A DNA stretch of 64,000 nucleotides. It comes from Dentipellis sp. KUC8613. Its lineage: Eukaryota > Basidiomycota > Agaricomycetes > Russulales > Hericiaceae. The stretch is taken from positions 89,200 through 153,199 of the forward strand of contig NSJX01000059.1 in the NCBI GenBank assembly GCA_002286715.1. Direction: 5' to 3'. Below the pieces are notes generated by a model that worked only from the letters and a program-made list of their open reading frames with translations, was not told where the DNA came from and made no database searches. This document shows positions 12,501-23,547 of this stretch, in pieces; the first letter of the stretch is position 1, and each line of letters begins with the position of its first letter. Position numbers and translations under genes: made by a program.

Positions 12501-13527
12501 GAATGTGCCACACTGTCGTGCGCGCAACACTCGCATGTAGCAGCATCTGCTGTCTGATGCTGTCTCAGATATTCCAGGGGCCTGAAGCCGCCCCGTGCGC
12601 CTCAGGCGTCTCAAGCTGCATTGAAGCTGCATTGGGCGCCTCAGGCGTTCAAGGCTTCTTTGGGCTGATTGAGGTGCTTTCCGAATGTGCCTTACGACAG
12701 GCAGCAAACATCAGTCAATGGTCTTTGTTGACAATGGTTGACAATGGAATGTTGACAGTGGATGGTTGACGGTTGATATTTACCTTGTCGTACATTACGG
12801 AAACACAGGCAGCACATGGGCCATGGAGTGGCCGAATATATTTGCCATGCATCGGGGGCACATTACTTATGTCCCGTCAATGCTCCTAGAATTATCTGCC
12901 AGGACTCATATGCTGTTTAATTGTATGTGCCATGCCCAGATCATAACAGCAAACATAGGCTATTTCGCGAGGCCGTACATGAGCTATGTTCAGGGCATCA
13001 TCGCTTCGGCTCATGCTCAGGTCACGTGCTGTGTTTCTTGCCATGTGTAAGGTCCTTTGTCTTCAGCGTAAATAGGATTTGTGCTGCGCTCGCAAATTGC
13101 ACAGAGATCAGCGGCACAATCGCGATGTATCCCTGCTGATCGCCGAGATAAAACCTGATATGGTATGAATATTGGCAAGGATGGCACATTAGCAGCACAA
13201 AGTCTATGTTCTCCCCCGGAATTGGTCTCGAAACATTGATATCGCATATGTAATGATAGTCAAGGATACACATGACTTAGATGACACGGAACACTCAATA
13301 TGTACTTGTTATGAGCCTTAGCAATCAATATTCAATACATTGTCTACCGTCTCTTTATTTACAGGCAATGTTCCTGGGCGAAAATCGGGTTGTGCCCCCG
13401 GTGCGATGTACTAGGATGTACTCTCGAAGAGCATGAGCACGTGCGTCGACACATCTAGGGTTACGGCACTTTCCGACGGTCAGGGTTACGAATTCCGACA
13501 TGGGAACACCCTTGCAAGCAAGGGAAC

Positions 13528-13990
13528 AATTTTTTCACGCCAGATACCTCGCCATCCAGCCATTGAGTGGCCTCTACGCACGCAATGCTCTCAATTTTAC
13601 ACATTTATATTGAATCCAGATGGGTTATGGACTGTCTTGACAGCGGGTAGCCTTGTCCAGGCTGTCGCTCTCCCGTCGGCTTGCGCTTCTCGAGGCAGCC
13701 CCGCAGGATAAACACTGACTCCGCGGAACCTGACTTCAATTAACCCTGTTCCTGATCTAAAATGCTTGATCCAGGGCCCCGATATCATGGATGCCGCAGA
13801 AACCGCATTGCGCCATTGCAGGGAGCGTTGACGACCCGAGGCGCCAGATAGCCTGAGAGCGTTGGTCGCGAGCCCATTAAAGAATCAAGGCATGTGCAGA
13901 TGGACTTTGGAAGTCGCCAGATCTTTCTCGCTTGACATCCTTGGTGCTCGCTTGTCCTGAGCGCTGCAGCCCTGACTCCTCACATTCGAA
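13528..13990. other. Upstream region of the transporter gene
   Basis: About 460 bp of ordinary composition between element A1 and the MFS start codon. It must contain the gene's promoter and 5' UTR. I see no repeat, TATA box or recognisable operator that I would defend. Confidence 0.4.
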
Positions 13991-16363
13991 ATGCCTGCTG
14001 CTTATCCTACGACGGCTTCGGCAAGTGCCGAGCGGTTCCCAGACCCCGAGAAGCACCAGGTCGCGTTCGATGACTCCAAGGACAAGTCCAGTAATGTTTC
14101 TTATGAATTCGATACTCCCGAGGATCGCAGGTTGCTCAGGAAAGTTGACAAACGGTTCGTGCATCCGCGACATCGATCCAATGATTATTTGCCAATACCA
14201 TAGCTTGTAGGTTGCTTCCGGTGCTTACCTTATTGTACCTTCTAAGTTTCTTGGACCGGTGAGAGACAGCGCGTACTAGTGTGACCCCTTACTGAAAATA
14301 AACCATGAAGCTCAAATGTCGGAAATGCAAAGTGAGTTCACCGTCTCTTCAACCAAGAAAAAATGGACTAACTTACTTGTAGGATTGATGGATTAACGAA
14401 GGTACGAAGCTGGCGGCTTTGTTGAAATGTCATGTCATAGACATCTACTTCCCACAGGACATTCACGTATCCCCTCCCGCTTATAATACGTCTTTGGCAT
14501 TATATTTCATTGCCTATGTCACCTTCGAAATCCCTGCGAATGCACGTCTATTTGTCATTCATCTGGTAGTGACCCTAACGCTGACTTATATCTGCCCATA
14601 GATCATGTAAGTCAGATCGACTCGCAGCCTGGATCTGTCGCTCACCGTCATCAAATCAGCCTCAAGCGCTTTGACCCTCAAGTCTGGTTGCCATTCTTGA
14701 CCCTCATTTGGGGCATCGTTTCCATTTTCCAGGGTTTCGTGACCGACCAGGCAAGCTTGTTTAGCGTCAGATACCGTGCGTTTCCTATTTCCTGTAATGA
14801 AGCGCTTCACTGACCAAAGGAAAGTGCAGTGCTCGGTGCAGCGGAATCAGGCTTGTTCCCTGGAGTCGTTTTCCTTTTCTCTGTATACTATAGAAGGTTT
14901 GTGAGAGCCTTGTGTAACATGACGAGCTCGTCACTGACATATTCCGTAGGCACGAACGCCATTGGCGGGTCGCTGTGTTTTTCGGCGGGGCTGCGCTCGC
15001 AGGAGCGTTCGGCGGCATGTGCCTGGTCAATTCCAAATTTGTATCGTGTCGCTGACAACTCGTACAAACAGGTGTGCTTGCCTATGGCATCGGTAAGATG
15101 GACGGAATTGGCGGTAAACGAGGCTGGGCCTGGTGAGTCGATTGCTCGAGTGTCTGCGTACTGGGCCTACATCTCGTGAATAGGATTTTCATTATCGAGG
15201 GTCTCCTGACAGTCGTCATATCATTTTTCGCGTTCTTCTGGGTGCCGACTTGGTCCTACAAGGCGCAATTTGCAAGTGTTTCAGCTGACTGGGATTTATC
15301 GAAAGCTAACGGTCACTTTAGTTGACACCCGAAGAGCGCGCTCGCCTCCAAGCTCGCTTGGCTGCTGACTCGGATGCTGCGGGGAAAGAAACGTTCTCTT
15401 GGGTGTACGTGCGTCAGGCGCTGGCCGACCCGTCGGTCTGGGGCTACGCGCTTCTGTTCCACGGTTTCTCTTTCGTGCTGTATTCCCTGAGCTTGTTCAT
15501 GGTAAGCTTCTCTATTTTACACCCAAGTTCGGACGTAGCCTTATTAGTCCTCCGCGGAACTAGCCAACAATCATCGCAGACCTCGGCTTTGCGACCTGGA
15601 AAGCTCAGTTGTATGCATGCACATTACCTTCAGGAGTTCTTGCATCTCACAGAGTGCTTTTCCAGAATGACCGTTCCACCGAATGCCTTGGCAGCTCTTG
15701 GCATCTGGTTTGGGGCATGGGCAGCTGCGCGCACCAAACTCCGTGCACCCTGGATCATCGCGGCCGGTGTCATCGCTATCATTGGTGAGCAGGACCTTTC
15801 GTCCTTTGGGCGACAGTCGTGTTTAAGTGGCCGATCGTAGGGTATGTAATCATGGCGAGCACTGAGAAGGGTACGTCTAGCAGTTCTGATTCTTGAGGAT
15901 GATGGTGACGCTTTCTGCAGCCGTCCCACAGTACGTTGGCGTACACTTGGCCAGCCTGGGTGTCTACACTGGCAATGCTTTGCTCCTTAGGTATGTTGAT
16001 GGTATCCAGCGAAGTTTAGCCCAAATCTGACCACGTAAGTACAGCTGGCCGTCCGAGAACATTTCCGGTCAAACCAAACGTGCTGTCGCCGTCGCAATGC
16101 AGATCACCATCGGTGACTGCGGCGCCATCACTGGCCTCCTCATCTATCGCCCAGAATTCGCAATGCATCACTTCCGCAAACCGCATATCATTGCTATCGG
16201 GTACATCGTCTTGGGGATAGCCTCTGCGAGCGCCCTGTGGTACTGGATGGTTCACGAGAACAAGCGGCGCGCAGAAATCATTTCTTCCGGGAAGGATGAG
16301 GTCGATAGTAAGGCCAGGTTAGATTTGGGCGATAGAGACGTACGCTGGATATATCAGGTTTAG
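13991..16363 (+). CDS. MFS transporter, anion:cation symporter (ACS/Dal5-like) family
   Basis: A plasma-membrane permease of the ACS family, whose fungal members import allantoate, nicotinate, pantothenate and other organic anions; the substrate cannot be told here. Exons rebuild the family order: a hydrophilic N-terminus, KVDKR before the first helix, LDRSNVGNAKIDGLTK, EIPAN, ESGLFPG, HWRVAVFFGGAALAGAFGG, then in the C-terminal half WPSENISGQTKRAVAVAMQ and GDCGAITG. The gene has about a dozen introns. One donor is GCAAGT after LVGADLVLQGAQFA (near 15270) and another is probably GCACGT near 14544. Two exons are tiny: about 21 bp (near 14312) and 5 bp, ATCAT (14602-14606), both needed to keep the frame. 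The start at 13991 gives a typical N-terminus; the stop is at 16361. It converges with the F-box gene across about 340 bp of 3' DNA. Confidence 0.88.
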
Positions 16364-16703
16364 AATCGTAGGTGAATGGCGTCGGGCGTGCCGACCACGT
16401 CAAATTAATCGATTCATTGGGACATAGGCAGGATCTCCCTGTCTATAGGTAGAAATAGTGACAGTTTCCTGCTAGAATGTACATATATAGAAACCATTAC
16501 CGGGCGAGCGCGACTAAAGTATGGATGGCTGGCATGAAAGTCCGTCGTTGGTCTGGAGGCATACGCGTAGAGATAATGAATTCGTCAAATGCTGATGGTA
16601 GGGGAAGTGCAATGGATGTCAAGTGAATGGTATGCTGGATGTATGAGGTACGTGATGATTGGGTCTGATGTAATTGGGAGGGCTAAAGGAGCGATGCAGA
16701 GTG

Positions 16704-19700
16704 TCATTCCGCAGAGACAGTCGTCTTGCGACGCTTAACGCGCTTTGTCCGGTAATGATATTCATCGTCCTCGCCTTCACTATAGTCTTCGTCGGCCACG
16801 TCAGGGCCGTACAACTGTTGTCGCTTCTCCTGGTCTGTCTTACGCAGATCCCTGAGATTGCTCTGCAAGCTCTTCAAGAACTCACTCTATATTGCACGGA
16901 TGTTATATTTGTAGGAATGAGGATTCAGTGTCACGAACCTTGGGAACTCGCATTCGCATCCCAGGTGGAGGACTCATCTTTTCCATTCTTCTCTTCTTTT
17001 CGTTATACTGTTTTCACATCAATCAGATCAGAGATCTGGACGCGTCTCAGGAGGCTGGAAGTCACCTTCTTCTGTTCCTCTCGTAGCAAGACTTGAAGAT
17101 ATTTTATCCAGCGTTGCAGGTTTGATTCAACCTTGCGCTTTCGGACTTTGGACTCTGCCCCAAGATGAGGCTTCTCTTCCGTGATTGCGTCGTCGTCCGA
17201 ATCGGGAACGGCGTAGGACTTGACATGCGTAGCGGCCGAGCGGCGAGGCCGCCGCTTGCTCGGACTGGTAGTGGCAGATGCTCGCGATGATGATGATGAT
17301 ACAGCAGCTTCAGTTAGATGGGGCGAGGTAGCGGCAGACAAAGGTACGACGTCGGCACTCGGGGTGTTCTCCTTCTTCACATTGTTATCTTGTTTGTTCA
17401 GGTAATCCTCGTCGGTGAAGAAGAACTCGGCACCGTTTCGGATTGTAAGCCACATTGAAAGAGTCTGAAGGTACATGAACTTCAATACTTTTTTACGAGA
17501 AAATGAGCTGGAAACCACTGACTGGTGCTCGTCCCAAGTGCGCAAGCAATTTGAAATGTTTCAACGTCACAGGTACGGGGTTGGAGCCTTGCAAATATGT
17601 ACCAAGGACCTTCAAGCAGAAGACAATGTTCAGAGAACGTTCATCAAGGACGGATAATGAACTTACTCCCGAAGTTTCGTTGATGAGCGTATGCGTCATA
17701 AAGACAGCTGTGATGGGGTGGCGGCGACCGAAATGAGCATGAACCCAGCGGCTAACTTGCAGTGAATCTGAATAAGGGGATGAGTATACGGTGGCAACAA
17801 AAAACATGACGATTCTAACCATGGGGGTAAGGCAGCGTTGTCATGAATTGAGGGATGTCAGAAACATAAGGATACAATCGACGACGACGGGCAGGGGTGA
17901 GGTCGTCTTGACGGATCATATATGATAGAGTCTCTTGTCCGATATGTCCCTGAGCATTCAACATGCGTTAGTAGCACGGACACACGACAAATACAAGAAC
18001 ATACGAGACCGTGAGAATCGGGAGCAAGTGGTGCAACAGCACTGGCAGCACTGTCGTCGTCGTCGTGCAGCTGATCTTCATCTTCGTTATCTTCCTCCAT
18101 ATCGTCATTAGCTGATTCCACAGAGTATTCGACTTCATCCGCATATTTCGACAAATTTAAATCACGGGCGAGCTTGGCTTCGTACGTCCGGCAGGCGTCC
18201 TCGTCGTCTTCGGGTGGAAGGTCGTCCAAATCCAATTGATATTGGGAAACTACGACCTTGAGAATGGCATCCTCCAGCCGTGGGTGGTCAATGACCATCC
18301 TTTGCAGCATCTTTCCCTGTGGATCATCAAAATTGAGCTCCAGTCGTGATTTGATGGTACATGACGTACCTTACATGCGACTTCCAGCGACTTGCTAGCT
18401 ACTTCTAGCAAGAAGTCATCGACTACGGCCGCGGGAATGATGTCTTGGGCCCTTGCGTAGCTCATGACCGGAGAATATCGCTCAAGGAATGGATTCAGGA
18501 GCATATTGAAGATGTCACGCCTTCCCAGGGGGGTGAGACGTAGCGCTTCGAGTTTGCTATGCAGCGTTTCAACAGGGGGATCGACACCACTGCCATTGAT
18601 GAAGATTGTGAGCAGCATGACCAAGCGAGCGGTCGGCGACTTGCTCGGGAAATCGAAGTACAGTTGGCGCAATGCATTAGTCGTAGACGCCGATGTGAGC
18701 GAGCGAGTCTTGATGAAGAGCTAGAGGGGATGTCAAACGAGGCGGTCAATGGTCTGTGTGAACGCCTTACCTCAATTAGGTCTTCAACGACTAAGCTGCA
18801 GAAGGACATCAGGGACATATGAAAGAGACTGGACTACTTGTGAACATACGCGAGATCGAAGCGAAGGACACCTTTTCTGTTGAGTGATTTGAGCGCAGAA
18901 TACGCCACTTCATTTACGTGTGCCTCCATGCACACCTCAGCAGCCACAGTACGGCTGACAAACATTCTACACGAAGACATGAGCACGGATAGACTTTGCA
19001 ATGGAGAATACCGCACGTTGATTCCAGGCGGCATAGCTCGCAAATGTTGTGATTGATCTCGTCGGCTGAACGCTGAGCTGCACCATTCGACTTCTCGAAC
19101 ATCCTTCGGAAGACAAAGTCGCGGTACTAGCGTGAAGGCACGATTTTCAGTGCTGCAGAGCCGATAAGGTAGAGACATATATGCGCACCCGGCTATCCAT
19201 ACGGAAACCATTTCCAACCGCAGGAGGTAAAAGGCGTGGTTCGACTGCAAGAGCCAGGGGGAATTGCGCCATGATGGGATCCTGCAGAACATTAGTGGCA
19301 TTCATACCCACGACAAGTGAATTCGCGAACCTTCTTACAGAAAGGAATGAACTAAGGACCATGGTCAGCGAAACTGAAGATAATGGTGACGATACATGTG
19401 TGCGCGTGCCTTGTACTTCTCCACCAATGCGATGACAGTCTCCGTCTTCACGGACCTCAGGTTGGGCGGTACCCTATTCTCCTTGATGAAGTTCATGAAA
19501 ACAGTCCCATCATCGTCCCCCTTCCCAACAGGAATTTCTCCAAGACGCTCACCCGCCACGTTCAAGAGGTAGATGAAGTCGGTGAATGAGACGGTGCGGA
19601 CCCATTGAGTCTTGATGAATGGGACAGAGGAGCGGAAGTAATGGTGGAGAGCGAGCTGGATTAAATAGCGGGAAAGGTGTGCTCCACTACTCAACAAGAT

Positions 19701-20015
19701 CTACGCCGCGCAGGGTCAGGCTTGCAGAGATCGTATGAGAGAACGCAGACACACGTCGATGACTTTATGATTCAAGAGCTTTCCTCTCCCAAGAGCCCCG
19801 TAGAGCGCCTCTATCGATCCATAACGAGAAAGGAAGTAATTTGCACGGACATACGGGTCCTGAGAGAATTCGTAGTAGCGTCTTGAGGTCTGAGTGAAGA
19901 AGGCGGGATGATCGAGTTCGTTGAAGATTAGTTGGAGTATTTCGTCTGAAAGGAGGAATCGATGCAACGGTGCGTCAGTAGACGGAGCCGCGGCAATGGA
20001 GAAGCTGCTCACCAC
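16704..20015 (-). CDS. F-box domain protein, large, basidiomycete type
   Basis: The first exon (to about 19728) encodes an F-box-like segment near residues 20-60: FLLSDEILQLIFNELDHPA, then a conserved RRYYEF. F-box proteins are substrate receptors of SCF ubiquitin ligases; the target is unknown. Later exons code for a mostly helical middle region, an acidic stretch rich in D and E (near 18050-18200), a serine/lysine linker with a KRRPRRS basic patch, and a C-terminal predicted coiled coil ending in a basic tail (KRVKRRKT) just before the stop at 16704. There are about ten exons, roughly 850 residues. I recognise no substrate-binding repeat (no WD40 or LRR). Exon borders in the middle are inferred from open frames and GT/AG sites and may be wrong in detail. 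Confidence 0.72.
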
Positions 20016-20313
20016 ACAGGCGATCCATCAGGCCTAGACGGCTTCCTGCACTCGTGCTTGTGCGATGGAACAGAGAAAAACAACGCAGAAGGAAGAGCAA
20101 AGGCTGAGGTGAGGGGGAAAAGAGGAGGTTGTGGTGGCAGGGTCTGTGTAGCAGTCCGGCCAGGACCCCCGGAAGCTTGTGACAAGTACTTCCGCCAAAC
20201 GCTGGCGGTGCGCCTGGTGGCGGCTCTCCCGTTTACCACGCCATGTCAAGTCAACTCATGACCATGATATGATGGTCATAGTCCATTGTATAAGTACAAA
20301 GGTGCATTCATTG

Positions 20314-21489
20314 TCAGAAGGTACATTTGTAGTAACTGCGCCAGACGCGCCACGGCAACTTCCAGTCTCTCAACTGCAGCGACGGGTGAAATACGTCAAA
20401 GTTGACCTCCTCCAGTCGCTTCAAATAGGATCCCACGGGGAGCTGTAAGAAGGGGTCAGTTGCGCAAACAAGCAGGTCGATGTCGACACGCACTCCGGCT
20501 GCGAAGACGGGCATCGCGACTCGTGGCACGCGGCCATCCGTCTCCTTGAACATCTCCCTGGCTGTAATAAGATGGTCATTTGCCACAGTGGCAAACTCAA
20601 ACACCGCATCTTCGATGCCTTGGACGTGAGGTCCCTTCCGGAAAACCTCGTCTTGATTTACGTCATGTTTGGCAGTGATTTCGGCGGGTATCACCATCCT
20701 GCCTTTTGATACGTGATATGGAAGCGCACGGAGAAGTGTTGTAAGTCCTGTAGCGACGCCCAAGTGAGAGGCAGCATGCGAATATGTATCCGACGAGAGA
20801 TTCAGGAGGGAGAGCAAGAGATAGAACGATGTGGATGAAGTCGACTCGGCATGCGACGTTAGCGAGTCCATTGTTAGGTATATTGGATTTTCGAGCTCGC
20901 TTTCCTGGATGTGGCTTTGTCAGGGGCTGCTAACTCATTCACCAATGTACTCACCCTTGCGTCCACGATCCTCCTCAGGTGATAAGACGGTAGGTTCGCA
21001 TGTTGTGCCGTGTCAGATAGTGCGAGTGCAATTGGGTGGTGTGGTGGTCTGCCCTGCGATTCCTATGTTACCGAGATTCCAACATTGAGAAGAAAAGGCA
21101 CGCACATCAGCTATACCTCGAATGGCATCTCTCCAGAACTGTAACCTCATTTTGCCTATCATAACATTGGACACAGACTCTGGCAGCCCTGCCAACTCAG
21201 TCTAAAATATGCATTAGAGTATCCACTTCGAGTGAAGAAGTGAGCTGACATAGAACGCTCTCAAGGCAAAATAGCCACCGATCTTGTGCTTCGGACATAG
21301 CTGAGAGACAAGGAAGCCCTCGTAATCGCGCTTCTGCACAAGGTTCCTGCAATATGTGTAGGGGTCTTCATGACCCTCGTGGTTGGAAGCCGCATTGCTG
21401 GCACAGCGAAAGGATGTGTTCGAAAGGCTTTTGGAGCGTGCTGCGTAAGTCTTCGCCGCTAGTGTAAGCGTGCGCACCGACACGTTCAT
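20314..21489 (-). CDS. NDUFAF6-like protein (squalene/phytoene synthase fold), complex I assembly
   Basis: Four exons (21489-21250, 21201-21106, 21053-20955, 20904-20314) join in frame into 341 residues. The family is related to squalene/phytoene synthases; the animal member NDUFAF6 helps assemble the ND1 module of mitochondrial complex I. Matching features are YCRNLVQKRDYEGFLVSQL, ALRAFY, GKMRLQFWRDAI, GRPPHHPIALAL, LRRIVDAR, LTMDSLTSHAESTSSTSFYL and HLGVATGLTTLLRALPYH. The usual prenyl-synthase aspartate motifs are not evident, as expected for NDUFAF6. The N-terminus is rich in R, K and S without acids, fitting a mitochondrial presequence. It is divergent to the SDHAF1-like gene across about 220 bp. 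The function is taken from the family. Confidence 0.85.
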
Positions 21490-21710
21490 GAAGAAGTGTC
21501 TAGCGATGACTTCGAAAAGTCAGTTGTGAGGCGTCACCTGGTGCAGCGGACCGTTGCACCTCTTTGAAATGGTCGAGCTGGCGAGGTGGGAAGGATGTGG
21601 AGCTGCATTAGACGCGTCGCAGTGGAATATCTCGCGTCTAAGAGAGCCGGATACTGCCGGCGTTCCATCGTTGCTTCACGTCCTGAATCACCCACCGTTA
21701 ACTTGGACCG
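21490..21710. promoter_or_regulatory. Shared promoter region of two respiratory assembly genes
   Basis: A 221-bp interval between divergent start codons: the complex I factor to the left and the complex II factor to the right. No other feature fits in it, so both promoters must lie here or overlap the 5' UTRs. Co-regulation of the pair is plausible but is inference. Confidence 0.55.
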
Positions 21711-22080
21711 ATGTCGGCACGACGTTCTGGCCTACAGAAGGATGTCCTCTTACTCTATAGACGGTCTGTAGACGTGTATCCCTATGTATATTCCCTCCGA
21801 TCTCAAGCGCTGCATAATTCTTTGCAGGGCATTACGCATGGTCCGTACAAAACCGCCTGCAGCTCAACCGAAGTTTCTCCTCTTCGTGCGTTGGTCCTTC
21901 AAAACCCAGGCAGCTAGCATATCACCGAGAGATGTGAGCGCAATCGAGCATCTCCTCCGAAGAGGGAGAAGGCAACTGGAGACATATGAAAGCCCTACCG
22001 TCAAGGACTGTTGGGTGTCACAGCAGATGTACGACTGGGAGACGGAGGACCGTGGAACACGCCGCTCAGAGGATTCGTAG
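21711..22080 (+). CDS. SDHAF1: Succinate dehydrogenase assembly factor 1-like LYR protein
   Basis: Two exons (21711-21763 and 21828-22080) encode 101 residues. Exon 1 carries the LYR motif (LLLYRR); exon 2 carries ALRMVRTKPPA, VRWSFKTQA, SPRDVSAIEHLLRRGRRQLE and YESPTVKD. These match the SDHAF1/Sdh6 family, small mitochondrial-matrix proteins that help insert iron-sulfur clusters into SdhB of complex II, with the LYR motif as the docking site for the Fe-S transfer machinery. The length fits the family. The donor GTCTGT is slightly unusual, but only this join keeps the motif order. The gene is too split to appear as one ORF and is easily missed. It lies head-to-head with the complex I factor and tail-to-tail with MRPL47. 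Confidence 0.88.
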
Positions 22081-22181
22081 TATTCTACATTAGTGTGTCT
22101 ATACGACCTGAAGGCATTAGAAGGAGAACGGGCGAGTAAAGAGTGACAGGGTTCTAAGGTATTAAGAGTGGGTAATGGCGT

Positions 22182-22972
22182 TCACGATGTGAGAATAGCG
22201 TCGGCCGCCAATGTAGCTGCCTCTGACACTGTCGACTCTTTCTTGGTCTCCATGGCACACTTCCTTTGCTCCCGCCTCTCCGCCCGCCGGGACGCTTTCC
22301 TTGCTCTACGCTCAGCCTTCACAACCGCATCCTTCTCCTCTGCGAACTTGTTGACCGCGCCCTCGTACGCCAGCCTGCGCTCATTGATGACATGCTTGAT
22401 ACGGGCCATGCTTTTGCGGCACTGCAAAGCAGCACAGAAGACGAGTATTGAGATGGTGTTATACATAGACCAAGACCCTGAAGAAACTTGATTTACCTGC
22501 GTTTCACGAAGGCTGCTGACGCTCAATGCAGCCGACGGGATGCCCAGGCGCCGCAGCTCGGCCCCTTGTGTTGCAAGCAGGTTGCGCTCGCGTAGAAGGA
22601 CATACCACAGAGTATGCATGTCCCTAAAGCTTTTGCGCCGCAATTCCGCAGCACTCCAAGACCGGCCTAGGGGAACAAGAGTCAGAAAGTCAGTAGTTCT
22701 CAACAGATGTGTAGCGCACCAGATTTGTCAAATAGACCCTGCTCCGTTTCTACGCTCTCATATACCAATCTTCCGTCCTTCTCTCGCTGCCTGAAGAAAG
22801 CCCACAGACCGTGGTCTGGCTTGACGGAAACATTGAGATGTGGTCGGAGCGCGCCATCGGCCTTGTTTGTTTGGGAAGGCGCAGAGATGACGTCAAGCGG
22901 CGTGCTATATCGTCGAACATGTGTGGCTGCCGACAAGTATCGGGAAGATTGGGAACGGAATGAGCAGAGCAT
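22182..22972 (-). CDS. MRPL47: Mitochondrial large-subunit ribosomal protein uL29m
   Basis: Three exons (22972-22720, 22666-22497, 22421-22182) join in frame into 220 residues. The signature is [20 protein letters not shown] followed by [14 protein letters not shown], the conserved core of MRP-L47 (bacterial L29 homologue, near the peptide exit tunnel). The C-terminal helix [16 protein letters not shown] leads into a basic, alanine-rich tail, a usual fungal extension. The N-terminus ([20 protein letters not shown]...) is arginine/serine-rich without acids, a mitochondrial presequence. The ATG at 22970-22972 is the first in frame that includes it. The gene ends about 100 bp from the end of the convergent SDHAF1-like gene. 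Confidence 0.92.
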
Positions 22973-23080
22973 GGTGGTGAGGATTTTCGGAAAAACGCCA
23001 GCTGCGCGACCGCGGTTGTCCGCCGACGCAGAAGTGTGACGTCCAATGTGACTGTTCCAGTACCGCCGAATTATTAATAA

Positions 23081-23487
23081 TCGTAGCGGTGCAAGCACCA
23101 ATTCCCATTCTCTGAATCTCTTGACAGACTTTGAGACTCTAAAAAAATGGCCCAGATTGTATTGCAAAGGGACTGGCGATTATCATTTACTGTATGGGCA
23201 ATCTTCAACGCGCGCCCAGCCCTCGGCCATCGCTGCGCTCAGGCGCTCGGTCTAGGCACGCACAATATACTTGAGTGTTACGATTGACAGTAGCAAATCA
23301 GGTGGTGAGGAATCGGTGGTAGTCGGAATCTTTGCGCATTTATGCTAGCAATCATGAGCCGACCTTGCTTGAGAGAAAGCTCGAGTTCACTGAGAAAACA
23401 CACAGAACGGCCGAAACCGTACATATCACGTGCGACACGTGATTGTTGTCAGAAAACCCCCACAGAACCCATTCGAGAGAATGGGAA
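23081..23487 (-). mobile_element. B2: MITE-like element, uninterrupted copy
   Basis: About 0.4 kb, inverted relative to B1 and lacking the solo LTR and element C that interrupt B1. It carries TTCCCATTCTCT near 23102 and AGAGAATGGGAA at 23476-23487. Identity to B1 is only moderate, so the two copies are old. It is used here as the empty-site reference for the B1 insertions. No coding capacity. Confidence 0.65.
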
Positions 23488-23547
23488 GGGTAGGGTTACT
23501 AATATCTGATCATGAATATCACTTGGAAGCGCCGCCTGCGTCAGCTA

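Larger units (their letters stand above)
8769..13403. mobile_element. C: 4635-bp element with 770-bp inverted arms
   Basis: Arms 8769-9538 and 12634-13403 are the same length and identical wherever I compared them; short ORFs in them translate identically. The ends read CACCGGGGGCACAACCCGAT. CGA flanks both sides (8766-8768 and 13404-13406), a 3-bp target duplication as in CACTA/CMC-type elements. The loop holds a G-rich minisatellite (9541-11560) and a C-rich one (11680-12500), so the whole unit could fold back. No transposase is present. Near-identity of the arms implies recent origin or ongoing conversion. Assignment to CMC is inference. Confidence 0.8.
7508..13527. mobile_element. A1: short-TIR element carrying nested insertions
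   Basis: The outer element is recognised by comparison with A2 (23521-25642). Its left part (7508-7800) starts ACTTGGAAGCGCC and includes CCCTTGCTTGC; its right part (13411-13527) ends GCAAGCAAGGGAAC, an inverted match. In A2 these two parts are only about 20 bp apart. In A1 they are separated by element B1, which itself contains a solo LTR and element C. Uninterrupted, A would be about 0.4 kb. No ORF of interest lies in its own sequence, so it is probably a MITE. Confidence 0.7.
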
